Shown piece after piece: positions 44,535 to 55,335 of a stretch of 56,753 bases of DNA. The translations under genes were made by a program, and so were the position numbers. Under the pieces are notes generated by a model. It was not told the origin of the DNA. It searched no databases and saw only the letters and a program-made list of their open reading frames with translations. Position 1 is the first letter of the stretch. Each line of letters opens with the position of its first letter. Source of the stretch: Haplosporangium gracile (taxonomy: Eukaryota; Mortierellomycota; Mortierellomycetes; Mortierellales; Mortierellaceae); contig JAAAUF010000157.1 in NCBI GenBank assembly GCA_015499985.1, positions 1 to 56,753 of the forward strand, given 5' to 3'.

Positions 44535-45904
44535 CTAGACATGATCGGCAACGATGGGGTGGCCAGCAACCCAATCGCGGATGACATTTTGGATACGGAT
44601 CCAGTACTGGAGTTCAATGGCTAAAGTCTTTGCCTGCTCCAGATCCTGGCCCTTGAATGCCTTTGACAGTCCCTCCACCGTGTCCTTGATGCGCGCTATT
44701 ATTATTTTTTTGGAACAGAGAGAAAGAAAATAAAAGGCATTAGGGAGACAATTGAAAATTATTTACGCAAGAGAATATTATTCTTCTTTATGTTTCAGTG
44801 ATGCAGCACAAACACTAAGTGGACATATAACTTACCATCATTGACATTCTTGAGTTCCTGAACCTCATCCTCCGTCTGGGCTTCCTCAAGGAGTTCCCTA
44901 GCTTCCATAACCTCCATCAGGAGCTCTGGCTCGTTCAGAGACTCTGACTCGTGAATGGGTGCGCCCAAGAGTTCCAACATGTAATTTGCGCGGCTGAGGG
45001 GTTCCTTCAATGTCGAGTAGGCCTTGTTTGCCAGTGAGGACTGTTGCTGCGCATATGCTTGATCGCCCTGTTGAATTGATGCGAGATGATTAATGCTGTT
45101 AGTTCAACTGGATACTGATGAAAAAAAATACAACTCAATTGAATATCGACCAAAAAGAATGGTCAATTGATCATTGATCAAAGAAAACTTCGATTACTTA
45201 CGTTGGTGTTTTGGGAGTAGGAGTCAGGGTGGATCAGTTGCTGGATCTTGAAGAACTTGAGTCGCAAGCCCTTGAGGTCGACATCATAGCTTGGTTCTGG
45301 GCTAAAGTATCCATCAAGACCAAGAGTACAAAAATTGCCTTTTGAGTACAAGCCAACGACAAAGTGCGAAGTCAAGGGTTGAAGAGTGAACAAATGAATG
45401 TGATTGAGCAGAAATGTTAAGTTGGATTTTTTACCTGAGGCCAAGAATCTCAAAGTAGTTGACACCGGGGGCGAGAGTTTGGACGACCTTACAGTCTGGG
45501 TTGGTGCATTGGAGGGCGAGGTAAGGGACGGGGGTGGAACACTTCCAGCAGAGGCGTGTCTCTGGTCTCTTTGTTGCTGAAGTGGTTTCCTTACTAGGGA
45601 TGGAAGAGGAGATGGCAGAGGAGTGGAAGTAAGAAGAGGTCCTTGCGGCTGATAAAAGTGCTGTCGTTGCTGCTGGAGTGTGTCGCGAAGAAGAAGAAGA
45701 AGGATGGATTGATGCGTTCATGATGGCGGTGAGACGACGTTGAGGTGTGAGACTGGAGAGGCTCCTGGTGCTGGTGTTGTTGCGCGCGGGGGCGAGGATA
45801 ACACGAGTGGGTCGGGAGACGGTTGAGGTCATTGCTGTGGAGAGGGGAATCTGTGCGACGGCTGATGTAGCCTTGGCCCTGGTTGTTGTGAAGAGGGATG
45901 CCAT
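44535..45904 (-). CDS. HSCB: Mitochondrial iron-sulfur cluster co-chaperone HSCB/JAC1
   Basis: Four exons on the minus strand: 45435-45904, 45202-45301, 44836-45067, 44535-44695; 320 residues. The first 110 residues are basic and Ser/Thr/Ala-rich, a mitochondrial presequence. Next is a Cys4 knuckle (C119, C122, C133, C138), then NYFEILGL and a J-domain with the HPD tripeptide at 181-183 (IQQLIHPDSYS). The C-terminal HSCB oligomerisation domain follows (ANKAYSTLKEPLSRANYMLELLG, then LELQYW-type helices). HSCB stimulates the mitochondrial Hsp70 that moves clusters off the ISCU scaffold. The Cys4 element is found in animal and plant HSCB but absent from yeast Jac1. Intron 1 interrupts the region just before the J-domain. 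Confidence 0.9.
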
Positions 45905-46416
45905 AGTGGTTAATGGGAATTGTTGAGTAAAGAGAAGTGATGTATTGCCTGAAGTAGAAGAAGAAGAAAAAGAACGAGTGAATGAGCGAATGAACGATAA
46001 AAATTGGGTGGGAGAGAACGGTGTGAGTGACAAGAATGCGATCCCACGTACACAGAGAGAGAGGGAGAGGGAGAGAGTTAACGTACAGAGAGACAAGAGA
46101 CAGACAGGAACGAGGCCGACTAACTTCTACAGGTTCACACTCCGCTCTCGCTCCTTCTGAGTCCTTGAGGAGGTTCGTTGCTCATCGCCCTGCTGTTTTC
46201 GCCAGGGCGGAGTGGCTGCTCCACTCTCCACTCGACTCGTCTGACTGACACCTTTCTTATTTTACTTTTCAGTCTTTCATCATTTTTTGTTTTCTTTTTC
46301 TTCTTTCTTCACTTTGTTACATTCACTCACTCCACTTCATCAATACTCCTCCTTCATCCAACATCGACTCAACTCACATCCTCCCATCTCAACATATACC
46401 TACTTCTACAACCACA
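45905..46416. promoter_or_regulatory. Divergent promoter region HSCB / ethanolamine kinase
   Basis: 512 bases between two start codons. The right half is T/C-rich leading into the kinase start. No gene seen. Confidence 0.5.
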
Positions 46417-48600
46417 ATGTTGGCCACTTTTGCTAAATCCGAGGCAACGACCGAGGAGTACATTCAGGACATTCAGGACACCGTCCCTTACCTTGACCTC
46501 ACTGTCCCCCACGACGACCTCTTCAACGGAGCCGCCGCCGTCATGAAGGCCCTCTTCCCCGACTGGAATACTGACGAAATCTCCTACATCCAGTTCAAGG
46601 ACGGCATCACCAACAAGTGTAAGCTTGAAAGCAGAAGAAAATGCTTATTTTTTATGCATGTTTTTTGCGTTTTGGATTGGATCCACTTTTGAAGGTTTAT
46701 CTTTCACACAACCAACAACAAAACCAACTCACTCTTATACCGCATATGCTCTTCTTTTTTTTTTTTGCACTTTACCATTTTTGAACCTTGTAGTAATCTG
46801 CTGCACATACAAGCCCATGGGCGTCCAGATCCTCGTCCGTGCCTACGGCAAGAAGAGCGAGGTCATCATTGACCGCAAGCAGGAGATCATGGTGAGTTTT
46901 TTTATTTAATGTATTCGCTACTCTTCGCAAAAAAGAAGAGTCAAACCGACAAGGAGGCAAAAGAGACAGATCGCGCTATGACACCAAGAATAAGATACAG
47001 GAATACAGGACAGTCGACAGGACAGTCGACAGGTCGGAGCGGACGAAAGGGACAGGACAGATCACGGTCGACAAGGGGTATGGTATGACAGCCGAGGACA
47101 AGGAGACATAAGGGAAAGGGAAAACGGCCCTTTCGGAAAGGAGGGCTGAACAGGACAACTCGACTTTTTTGTCATTCCAAGGCACAATTTTCATGCCAAG
47201 GAGTAGCCTTTGTGCTTTTCCCTCTTATTTTGAACTCTCAGGAGGTTGTTTGATCCAATCACCGGCAGACGTCTATTTTTTATTTTTGTTTGTTGGCCGA
47301 AAAACAACAACCCCCATGTGACATGAGCAGAGAAGGGAAAGGTGGGCTTCTCTCTTTGCCTCTTTGTCGCACCACCACGCTACCCCAAAAGCGATGCAGT
47401 GCAAAAACACAAACACAAAAAAATATCGATCAAACCAACCAAAATGCAAACCTCTACCCCTTTATCTTCCTGCAATGCTCATCATCGACCCTCACCCCAA
47501 AACAAACCAACGAAAACAAAAAAAAAGCACGCCCACAAATTCACTAAACAACATGCCATTATTCTGCTTACGATATTTAGAACATGGTCATCCTCTCCAA
47601 GCTCGGCCTCGCCCCTCCTCTTTATGGAAAGTTCAGGAATGGACTTGCTTACGGATGCGTTCCCGGAAAGGTGTTTTCTGTGGCTGATATGAGAGACCCT
47701 CACAAGATGACCCTCGTTGCCAAGAAAATCGCTATCTGGCACAACACCGTCAAGATTCCTGGAGAGAGATCCTCCAAGCTCTTTAAGACCATTCACAAGT
47801 GGATCAAAGAAGGTAATTTTTACTTGCAACGCAAGAGAAGTTATATGATTGTGGAATCGAAACAATACAACACGGAGGTGTTTTTTATGTTTTCACTACA
47901 TATCAGCTTACCACGTTTTGGTATTCTTATTGACGCTGATGTTTAGTGCCCGAGTCATACAGCAAGCCCGCAGTTCAGGAGATCTTTGCCAAGAACTTCA
48001 ACATGGAGACGCTACACAAGGAGTTGGTTCTTCTCGAGAACCACCTGCTCAAGCTCAATTCGCCCGTTGTCTTTTGCCACAACGACCTTCTCTATGGCAA
48101 CTTGATCTACAACAAGGAAAAAGATGACACCTTCTTTATCGACTATGAATACGGATCGTACTCGTTCCGTGGATTTGATATCGCCAACCACTTTAACGAG
48201 ATGTGTGGATTCGAGTGCGAGTACGAGAACTATCCCTCGAAGGAGGTTCAGTACAAATGGCTTTTGGACTATTTGAGTGCCGGACGGGACGAAAGCAAGG
48301 GACCCGTGACAGTGGAGGAGGTTGCCAAGGTCTACCGTGAAGTCAACAAGTTTGCCCTCGCCTCTCACTTTTACTGGGGTATCTGGGCACTGGTACGTTC
48401 TTTCTCCGCACTCAGCTCGACACCACCAATATGAATTATGACTTTGGTGTGAATATTAACCAGTTGCTTTTATTTTTTTTTATTACCACCTTTTGCAGGT
48501 CCAGGCACAGTTGTCCGATATCGATTTTGACTACATGCCCTATGCTGTTCTCCGTTTTGCAGAATACTTCAAGCGCAGGGATGAGTTCTTGGCCCTGTAA
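46417..48600 (+). CDS. EKI1: Ethanolamine kinase
   Basis: Five exons: 46417-46618, 46794-46891, 47581-47812, 47947-48392, 48499-48600; 359 residues. It phosphorylates ethanolamine with ATP, the first step of the CDP-ethanolamine (Kennedy) route to phosphatidylethanolamine. The fold is choline/ethanolamine-kinase-like: LVRAYGKKSEVIIDRKQE (nucleotide-binding region), the Brenner motif VVFCHNDLLYGNLIYN with H222, D224 and N229, and the metal-binding FIDYEYGSY with D243. FRGFDIANHFNEMCGFECEYE is a hallmark of ethanolamine rather than choline kinases. Intron 2 is long (689 nt) and carries a duplicated 12-mer at 47007-47030. Confidence 0.92.
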
Positions 48601-48771
48601 AGAGGTGCACAACAAGCACATCGATCAAGATAACAGTCGTTCACGTTTTTTTCAGGGACCATTCTTCCATAACACGCGCCAGCCCCCTACTCTCCTCCTC
48701 AGCACACATTACCGTGTCAAGGACACCATTAGATCACTCCACCCCCCGTATACCTCTTTCTCTTTCAGTTG

Positions 48772-48777
48772 AATAAA
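48772..48777 (+). terminator. Poly(A) signal AATAAA
   Basis: Hexamer 171 bases after the kinase stop. The tail-to-tail neighbour ends at 48951, so the two 3' UTRs share this 350-base stretch, which otherwise shows nothing. Confidence 0.5.
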
Positions 48778-48950
48778 ACATAATGAGTTCTTTTTTTGCC
48801 TTCAACTGGTATTTTCCATGTCCATTTGAGAAGGGAGTGTGGTATTGACTTTGATTTATTTGAACAAGATGTAGGGATGTGAAATACAGGAGGATTAGGT
48901 TTGTGTTTTTGTTGTATTTGTGTTGCTGAGATGCCGACGAAGAAAAGCAT

Positions 48951-49941
48951 CTATGATCCACGGTAGGTGGTGTAGGAGTAAGGGCTGAGGAGCAATGGGA
49001 TGTGGTAGTGCTGCTTCTCGGCGCCGGCGACGACCTCGAAAATGATCTGATGTGTGAGGAGAGAAGTGAAGAAGAAAAAAGGTTAAGCTTTATAAGAAAA
49101 ATGTCCCTGCATGATCATCTCCAATCCCACCTAAAAACTTCCCCGTTTTTTGGTCTTCTTCCTCGTCTTCCTTCCTTTCCTTTCTCAATCTCCGGAATGA
49201 TCCTTTGTTTGCGCCCTTGACTTGATCCTTTGAGGACTTTTCTGACAGATTGTACCGTTCCCGTACAGTCTGCTTGTTTACACTCAAGCGTGTCGAAAAT
49301 AGCTATTTGTGTTTTGATGGTTGACTTGCCAATCCCGAATTTTGAAAAAAGGACAAATCCCTTTCGTCCGTATTCTACTTTTCCTGCTTCCATCTGCTAT
49401 GCTCATTTTCCCTAATTCTTTACCTGGACGTAGGGGTAGAAGAAGCCAGTGACGCCATTGGCAGCCCAGTACTCGGCCGTCTGGAAGGTCATACGGTAGA
49501 TTCCGGCGACCAATTGGTGCGAGGGGTCCAAGAGAGTGCCGACACGACCATCCGTGTCGGTCAAACTTTTTTTTGTCGTATTATCGTATTGTCGTATTGT
49601 CGAAGACAGTTGTTTGATCCATTGTAGGTTGATGGTGGTCGTCGTAAGCCCGATTTGAGTCAATCGAAGGAAGGGAGGAGAGTGTGAAAAAAACGAGGTG
49701 GTTAATTAACTGGCAGATAGGACAAGTGAAAAAAAAAAAAATACACTTTACACCTTGAAGGTAAGAAAAGGACTACATGAAAATAATACACGGCAAGTTG
49801 TTATTACCCGTAGGCGACGGAGGCCCAGGCGTTGTTGGCGGCAGGGTTGAGCATCTCGAGCTTGACGGGGACATTGTTTCCGGGCTTGCCGCACGACGAA
49901 TCGAGCACATGGCAGGTAATGGGGCTACGACCTCCAGCCAT
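48951..49941 (-). CDS. 5-hydroxyisourate hydrolase (transthyretin-like)
   Basis: Three exons on the minus strand: 49808-49941, 49424-49565, 48951-49046; 123 residues. It hydrolyses 5-hydroxyisourate in urate degradation. Family marks are ITCHVLDSSCGKPG near the N-terminus with the catalytic-type His, TDTDGRVGTLL, AGIYRMTF, FFYPYVQIIFEV, then YHIPLLLSPYSYTTYRGS with the diagnostic C-terminal YRGS. The protein has no targeting tail beyond YRGS. The acceptor of intron 1 (A run followed by AG at 49566-49567) is weak, but it is the only one I found that restores the GLTDTDGR strand in phase. Enzyme identity is strong; that splice site is less certain. Confidence 0.9.
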
Positions 49942-50520
49942 GACGAACTTTTTTGTGGAATGGAGGGAAAAAAAAAAAAGGTGAAAGGGGTGAAGTTTTG
50001 ACTTGAACAGATACTCCTCCCCTTTTATGCAAAAAGAGAGAAACAGAGAGCTCCTGGCGCTTTCGATTGGGGATTTGTCGGGATCTGCCCGCATTTTTTT
50101 CGGGGCTCGGCTTTTGTCTGTGGGTTCAGTTCACAAGCTGTTATCCCCGCAATTGGCGTCGACTGACGACTTTTTTCTGTGCTTCTTTTTCTCCTTGCCA
50201 GTAGTGGAGCAAACACAAACAGACAGAAACTGACGTTCGGACGAGACAGTTCAATTCGTGTATCAATATCAACTCACAAGTCTTTATGAACGGACCTTGC
50301 TTGTTTTTCACAAAGAGGACTGGCAATGATCAAACGACAACAATCGCTTCTTCTCAAACCATTGACCACATTAAAAACGCCAATTGCAAGAACAAAGAAG
50401 AAAGGGCGGACGGGTATTTTTTTTCATATTTTTTTGATTGTCATAATTTGCAGAGAGAAAAGGAACCCAACCCCCCGAAAGGAAAAAAGATGAATAGTAT
50501 GGGACAATAGCAACAACTAT
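49942..50520. other. Intergenic, upstream of hydroxyisourate hydrolase
   Basis: 579 bases between the start of the hydrolase and the end of eS8, both on the minus strand. Contains T-rich tracts and no gene that I can support. Confidence 0.5.
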
Positions 50521-52390
50521 TTACTTCTTGAGCTTGCGGATGTAGAAGGCCAACTCCTGACCCTCAAGGATGTATCCGTCAGCACGGCCAGACTGACCGG
50601 GGCGGGACGACAAGCAGGCGTAAAGACGACCAGCAGCGAACTGGTGGTCAAGGGCGGGGTCGACCTTGGCATCAGCCTTGCGAGACTCGATCTTGCGCTG
50701 AACGTGGTTCGAGCGAGCCTTGTTGATCTCCTCAGACTCGACCTATATCAATCAATGAATGATAAAGTAGTATGAAACATTTAGCCGTTAGATCACTGAT
50801 CAAACAACTGCTTCGATTGATTGTTTCGGGAATGTTGTAGGCTGAATGATCTGGTAGGATCAATCGGTTCCCGCCAACTCGGTTGTAGTCAAGTCGTCTC
50901 TGAAATATCACATTCCTGATCAGCTGTCGATCTGTTTGTCGACAATTGTTGGTCATTATGTTTTGATATAATATCTTGGGCATGTCAAATGTTGCTTCAG
51001 GACTGAAGAATCGGTATAACTGTTCCTGTTCTCCAAGGTATATGCTGGTCCTGTTCTGTGCTGAATATCGCTTGCGTGCCCTTTTCAATTGAAATCTCTC
51101 GGATGATGTAAAGAAATGTCAAAGACAATAGCAATTAATAGATCAAAAAGCGATGATTACCTTGACGGCACCCTTGCCCTTGCGAGCACCGATGGGGGTG
51201 GCGTAGTGAGCCTCGTACCACTGACGGAAGGGGGTGGCATCGATCTGGACAATGGCGTTCTTGACCAAGGTACCGGTACGGACCAACTCGTTGTTGGAAG
51301 CGTTGTAGACAACGGCAACGATACGGGTCTTGCGGGAGATGGCCTCGGAACCCCAGGAGAAGTTACCGGCATCCAAGCGCATGGCACGGAACTTGCGGTT
51401 GCCTCCACGGGTGCGGACCTCGTGAATGCGCTTAGCACCGAGCTTGGTGTTGGCAGCCTGACGACCCAACTCGAACTTTCTCTTCTTGCGATATTGGGCG
51501 CGCTTGGCTCCGGAAGCGGAGCGCTTGTGGCGGGAGTCTCTGCTGATACCTGAATTCGTTTTAATCCAAGAGGTTTAAAGAGAGAAATGGGGTGAAACGG
51601 TCAGAATACTGTTTTGCTTGCAAAAAAAAAATTGTTTGCGCTAGTGCCGTATGTCTCCTTGTTTTCTTGTCTCCTGTTTTCAGAGTGATGCCGGGGAAAG
51701 GTGAACGCCGGTAATGACAAAGCCCAGACGGCGTAATCGCTTTGTAAAAAGAGTGTCGGTCCTGCCACAAGATTCATCTCAGTCTCGAACGACACTCTGC
51801 AGACTGATGAGAAAGAAAGAAGGGCTTGAACCCTGATGCCAGGTGAGACGATCCATTCCTCCTTCCTGCACCTGCTCGAGTTGGTGGCAGACAGCGATGA
51901 AAAGAGTGTCGGCTGTTAATCTGAAAAGGCTTTGCTGATCCTCCTACAAGGTGCTGGCTTGTCGGGCATAAGTTCTCCTTGCCAAAGCTGATGTTTTGTT
52001 TGTAATAGCTGTATAAGCAGTCTTTGTTGATGGTGTTGTTGCCTCCCGCTATTCACCACAGCTGAGATGACTCGTGTCGTAAAAAAATAACCCTCCCTCA
52101 TCCTTCTGAAAGAGGAGCTGACTAAGTATGGTTGATCCTGATCCTGATCCTGGTCCTGGTCCTTATCCCTGCCCTTTTGGGTGAGAGTGACGCCCTTGTG
52201 CGCGGTCGATGATGGTTTTTTCTGGGATGGGTCGATAGTGGATGTTGATGATGCCGCAATGGTGTGTTGGATGTATGTATAAACGGCATTGATGGCGAGG
52301 GACGCCGATGGATGGTTGACATAGGCTCCAGTGCCTTGTCCGATGGTCGATGGATTTTCATATATATTAAAAATCTCGATCCTCACCCAT
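50521..52390 (-). CDS. RPS8: Ribosomal protein eS8
   Basis: Three exons on the minus strand: 52387-52390, 51161-51549, 50521-50742; 204 residues. It is a component of the 40S subunit. Clear family sequence: [56 protein letters not shown], and the C-terminal [22 protein letters not shown]. The first coding exon is only ATGG: the acceptor at 51550 requires one base plus GT, and the only fitting start found upstream is ATGG/GTGAGG at 52390-52385. This makes intron 1 837 nt long. It contains a hexamer repeat; I looked for C/D-box snoRNA motifs, as vertebrate RPS8 introns host snoRNAs, and found none. Confidence 0.93.
52134..52163. repeat. Hexamer tandem repeat in eS8 intron 1
   Basis: Five units: three gatcct followed by two ggtcct, on the plus strand. 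Confidence 0.85.
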
Positions 52391-52762
52391 GATGAATACT
52401 GAAGTAAAAAGGAAGATATGAAAATTCCGTGCCAGCAAAGTGCAAATAACCACCTCTGCTACTCACATGGAAGTTAAGGGGATCGCTTTCTTGCCTAATC
52501 TGATTCTGATAAATTTGACTCTCACAGACCACAGGACCAGGGCAAACGCGTATCAAACTGTCCTATTTTCCCCTTCAACCCTTTCGTTCTTCTTTTTCTT
52601 CCTTTCACTTCCAACGCGACCCAGAAACGCACAAATCCTATCTTAAATAAACAACCTTTCCATCTTTTCTCTTTTTTATTTCTTCACTCGCACGACTTCC
52701 TTCGCATACCCGCACAGTGAACTGCTCACCCCCTCTGTTCAACAACGACAACACGCCGCATT
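52391..52762. promoter_or_regulatory. Divergent promoter region eS8 / acidic secreted protein
   Basis: 372 bases between divergent starts. The right half is C/T-rich and leads into the ATG at 52763. No gene seen. Confidence 0.5.
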
Positions 52763-53933
52763 ATGAAGCCAAGCACAGTTCTACTCATCCACCTAGGGCA
52801 AGCTCTCGCCCTGCTCACAACCGCATCTGCACGGCTCGAATTTACGATCCCTAAAGAGCTCTTTATAGGATCCGACCTCACCTTTGAATGGGCCGGCAAA
52901 CCGTCTCTCGGCACCTCACAACAAAAGGTCGTCCTCTTCAAGGACGACGAGCCTATCCTAATCCTGTGTGAAGGATTCGTCTCTGGATCAGGTCAATGCT
53001 CTTTCAGGCTGGAAGAGAAGGATGTCAACACTATTAGCCGAGGAAATTATGGCTATTATATCGGATTACAGGCGCTTGATGGACTGACCCTAGATCGCAC
53101 ACAGGACCTTATAATCCAGTACAGGGAGGATCCAGCCGAGAAGAAGCTGCCGAACGGCGACATTGGTGGTGATGATGATAACGAGAGAGAGAAGGGAGAG
53201 GAGGTTGATAACGAGTCTAGGGAGATTGATCGTCATTACAAGAAACACAATACAACGAAGGATCAGGGCATGAAGAACAAGAAAGGGGAGAAGGAGTCAT
53301 CCAATGAAGAGGACGACGACGACGATGATGATGATGATGGCGATGACGGTGACGGTGAGGAGGATAACGAGGACAGCGAGAACGACGATGATGATGATGA
53401 TGATGATGGCGGTGATGGTGATGAGGAGGAGGATAACGAGGACAGCGAGAATGACAACAAGACTAACGAAGACAGCGAGAACGAGAACAAGGATAACCCC
53501 GGCGAAGGGTTCGATATCGATATGCATATGAACATGGATATGGATGACACAGATGAAGCGGCATGGCATCAACCCGTCGCTGCGCTTGGAGCCCCCTATC
53601 CCAAGGGATCGGCCACCAACTCGCATGGTAAGCTGAACATAAGCCAACAAATAGCCACAGGATCTCGCGCCATCAACGCCAACGCGGCTGCAGCTTCACC
53701 TGGTACAGATTCCCCTTTGCTTGTTGCTAACCGGACATCTGCCAATTTTACTCTCCTTCTCGATACTCGTACAAACTTACGCATGATCTCCTATTCTTTC
53801 TCATCTTATAGGATCACAACCACCTCAACCCGCTATCCTACATGCACCTGTACGGACCAAGCCTGGCGCTAGCGAGGCCAGTGCGGAATTGGCAACGAAG
53901 AACCCCGTGCATCGATCCAGTACTGCACCTTAG
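52763..53933 (+). CDS. Secreted acidic protein, possible KRE9/KNH-type N-terminal domain
   Basis: Two exons, 52763-53627 and 53812-53933; 328 residues. A signal peptide is evident (MKPSTVLLIHLGQALALLTTASA). Residues about 25-125 look like a small beta-sandwich (FTIPKELFIGSDLTFEWAGKP, VVLFKDDEP), similar in pattern to the N-terminal domain of Kre9/Knh1 and Ser-Thr-rich wall proteins; this is a weak call. Residues about 140-265 are extremely acidic, with long Asp/Glu runs encoded by GAY/GAR repeats, broken by Lys-rich patches. There is no hydrophobic C-terminus, so no GPI anchor is predicted. The 184-nt intron has good GTAAGC and TTATAG sites; if retained, the frame stays open to 53872 and gives a different 369-residue product. 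Confidence 0.6.
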
Positions 53934-55335
53934 TCGGCAACTCTGGCTAATAGAGATACCAAGAGAATCCTCCAGTGATAATGAAAGAAATGATACGGCC
54001 GCGCCTTACTTCTTTTTCATCCCGATGCTCTTTCTCTTTTCTTGTCCCTTACTCAAGAAGTAGGTACCCCAATAAAGACTTGTGCCCTGAAAATTGGAAT
54101 CCTCAACATTCTCCGCATGTGAGTGTTCTTGTGGTGAATATTTGTTGGCGTATATCGGACGATCTATAACGCACTAACAAACAGAATAGAAGGTCCAGAA
54201 TCGAATATCATTCACTTTCATCCTCCTCGGTGCAGCTGAGGGCAAGGATGCCCGATTGGACGCTACTGACTAGATACAAGAATGGGAAAGGATAGTGCTG
54301 TAGGAAGTAGGATAAGAATGTAAGAGACGAATAACGTAACATACTTTGCTTCCTTCCCAATCCTTCTACATCTTTACTTTTTTCACTTCACATATGGCCT
54401 TGCGACCGGGCCAATAAGGGAACAAAGAGCAATATTGACGTTCCCCAAAGCGATGGAATATAACAAAGAAATGAGGGATAAATGGACAAGAAAGCAAGCA
54501 AATAAAATGCACAAAAAAGATAATAGAATAATTGATTCCTTCTACAAACTGATTGTGTAGAATAGAAGAGGTGGGTGGGATGTTCATAAAAGGACGATGT
54601 AGATAAAAATGATAGGACCCTATGTTCACTCAAGTGTGTTTCCCCTTTATGCTGCGCCCTTTTGTTCATTCGTCAGTTTTGTTCAAAAACTATGAGACGA
54701 AGAATAAAAGGAGACGCTTACATTCTCAAGGGGCGAGGGGACACAGACGCGTGAACTCAGGCCAGTTGGAGATGCAAGGAGAGATTGGAAGTGGAGATTC
54801 TAAATAATCCATGTAGCCCTATCTATTCACCCATCGTTACATTGCTTATTGTCACTGTCGTTGTCATTATACACTGCATCGCACCTATCCTCGCCTTATT
54901 ATTTCTAGTTTGACAGGAACAATCACAGTTACAATCACAAAAGAACGATAACCTAAGCTACATCTATCTAAGCTATGTAGCAGTTAATCACTCCTTCAAC
55001 GCAAAACGAATAAAACACAACTCCCGCCTTTCGTCCATATCTCAACAGAAAAGGTGCATCTTTCTTTTTTTTTTTTTTTCTTTTTTCTTTTACTTCCTTA
55101 CCTTCCTTCTCTTTTCTTTTCTTTTCTTTCTTCTAACTTTTTTCTTACACTCTCAACCGCGTCGTCTCTTCCCTAATCCCGGCATCGACCTTTTCTTTTC
55201 ACGGTCTCTCCCCCTCGACGTACCACATATACCCGCCGCTCACTTTTCGTCAGCGTCTTCCCCACAGCACAATCAGCTTTCATACCCATCTCAGGCAAAG
55301 AGACTCTATACCCTAGCCCTATACTACGTTTCTCA
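53934..55335. other. Intergenic, no gene seen
   Basis: 1.4 kb with only short chance frames. From about 55020 the plus strand turns T/C-rich and leads into the start at 55336, as for other genes in this window. Confidence 0.5.
54071..54076 (+). terminator. Poly(A) signal AATAAA
   Basis: Hexamer 138 bases after the spliced stop of the acidic secreted protein. Confidence 0.45.

Noticed and set aside
51550..52386. snoRNA in the eS8 intron
   Set aside because: Vertebrate RPS8 introns host C/D snoRNAs, but I found no correctly spaced C and D boxes on the transcribed strand.
53263..53550. Minus-strand Ser-rich frame opposite the acidic secreted protein
   Set aside because: Mirror of Asp/Glu codon repeats.
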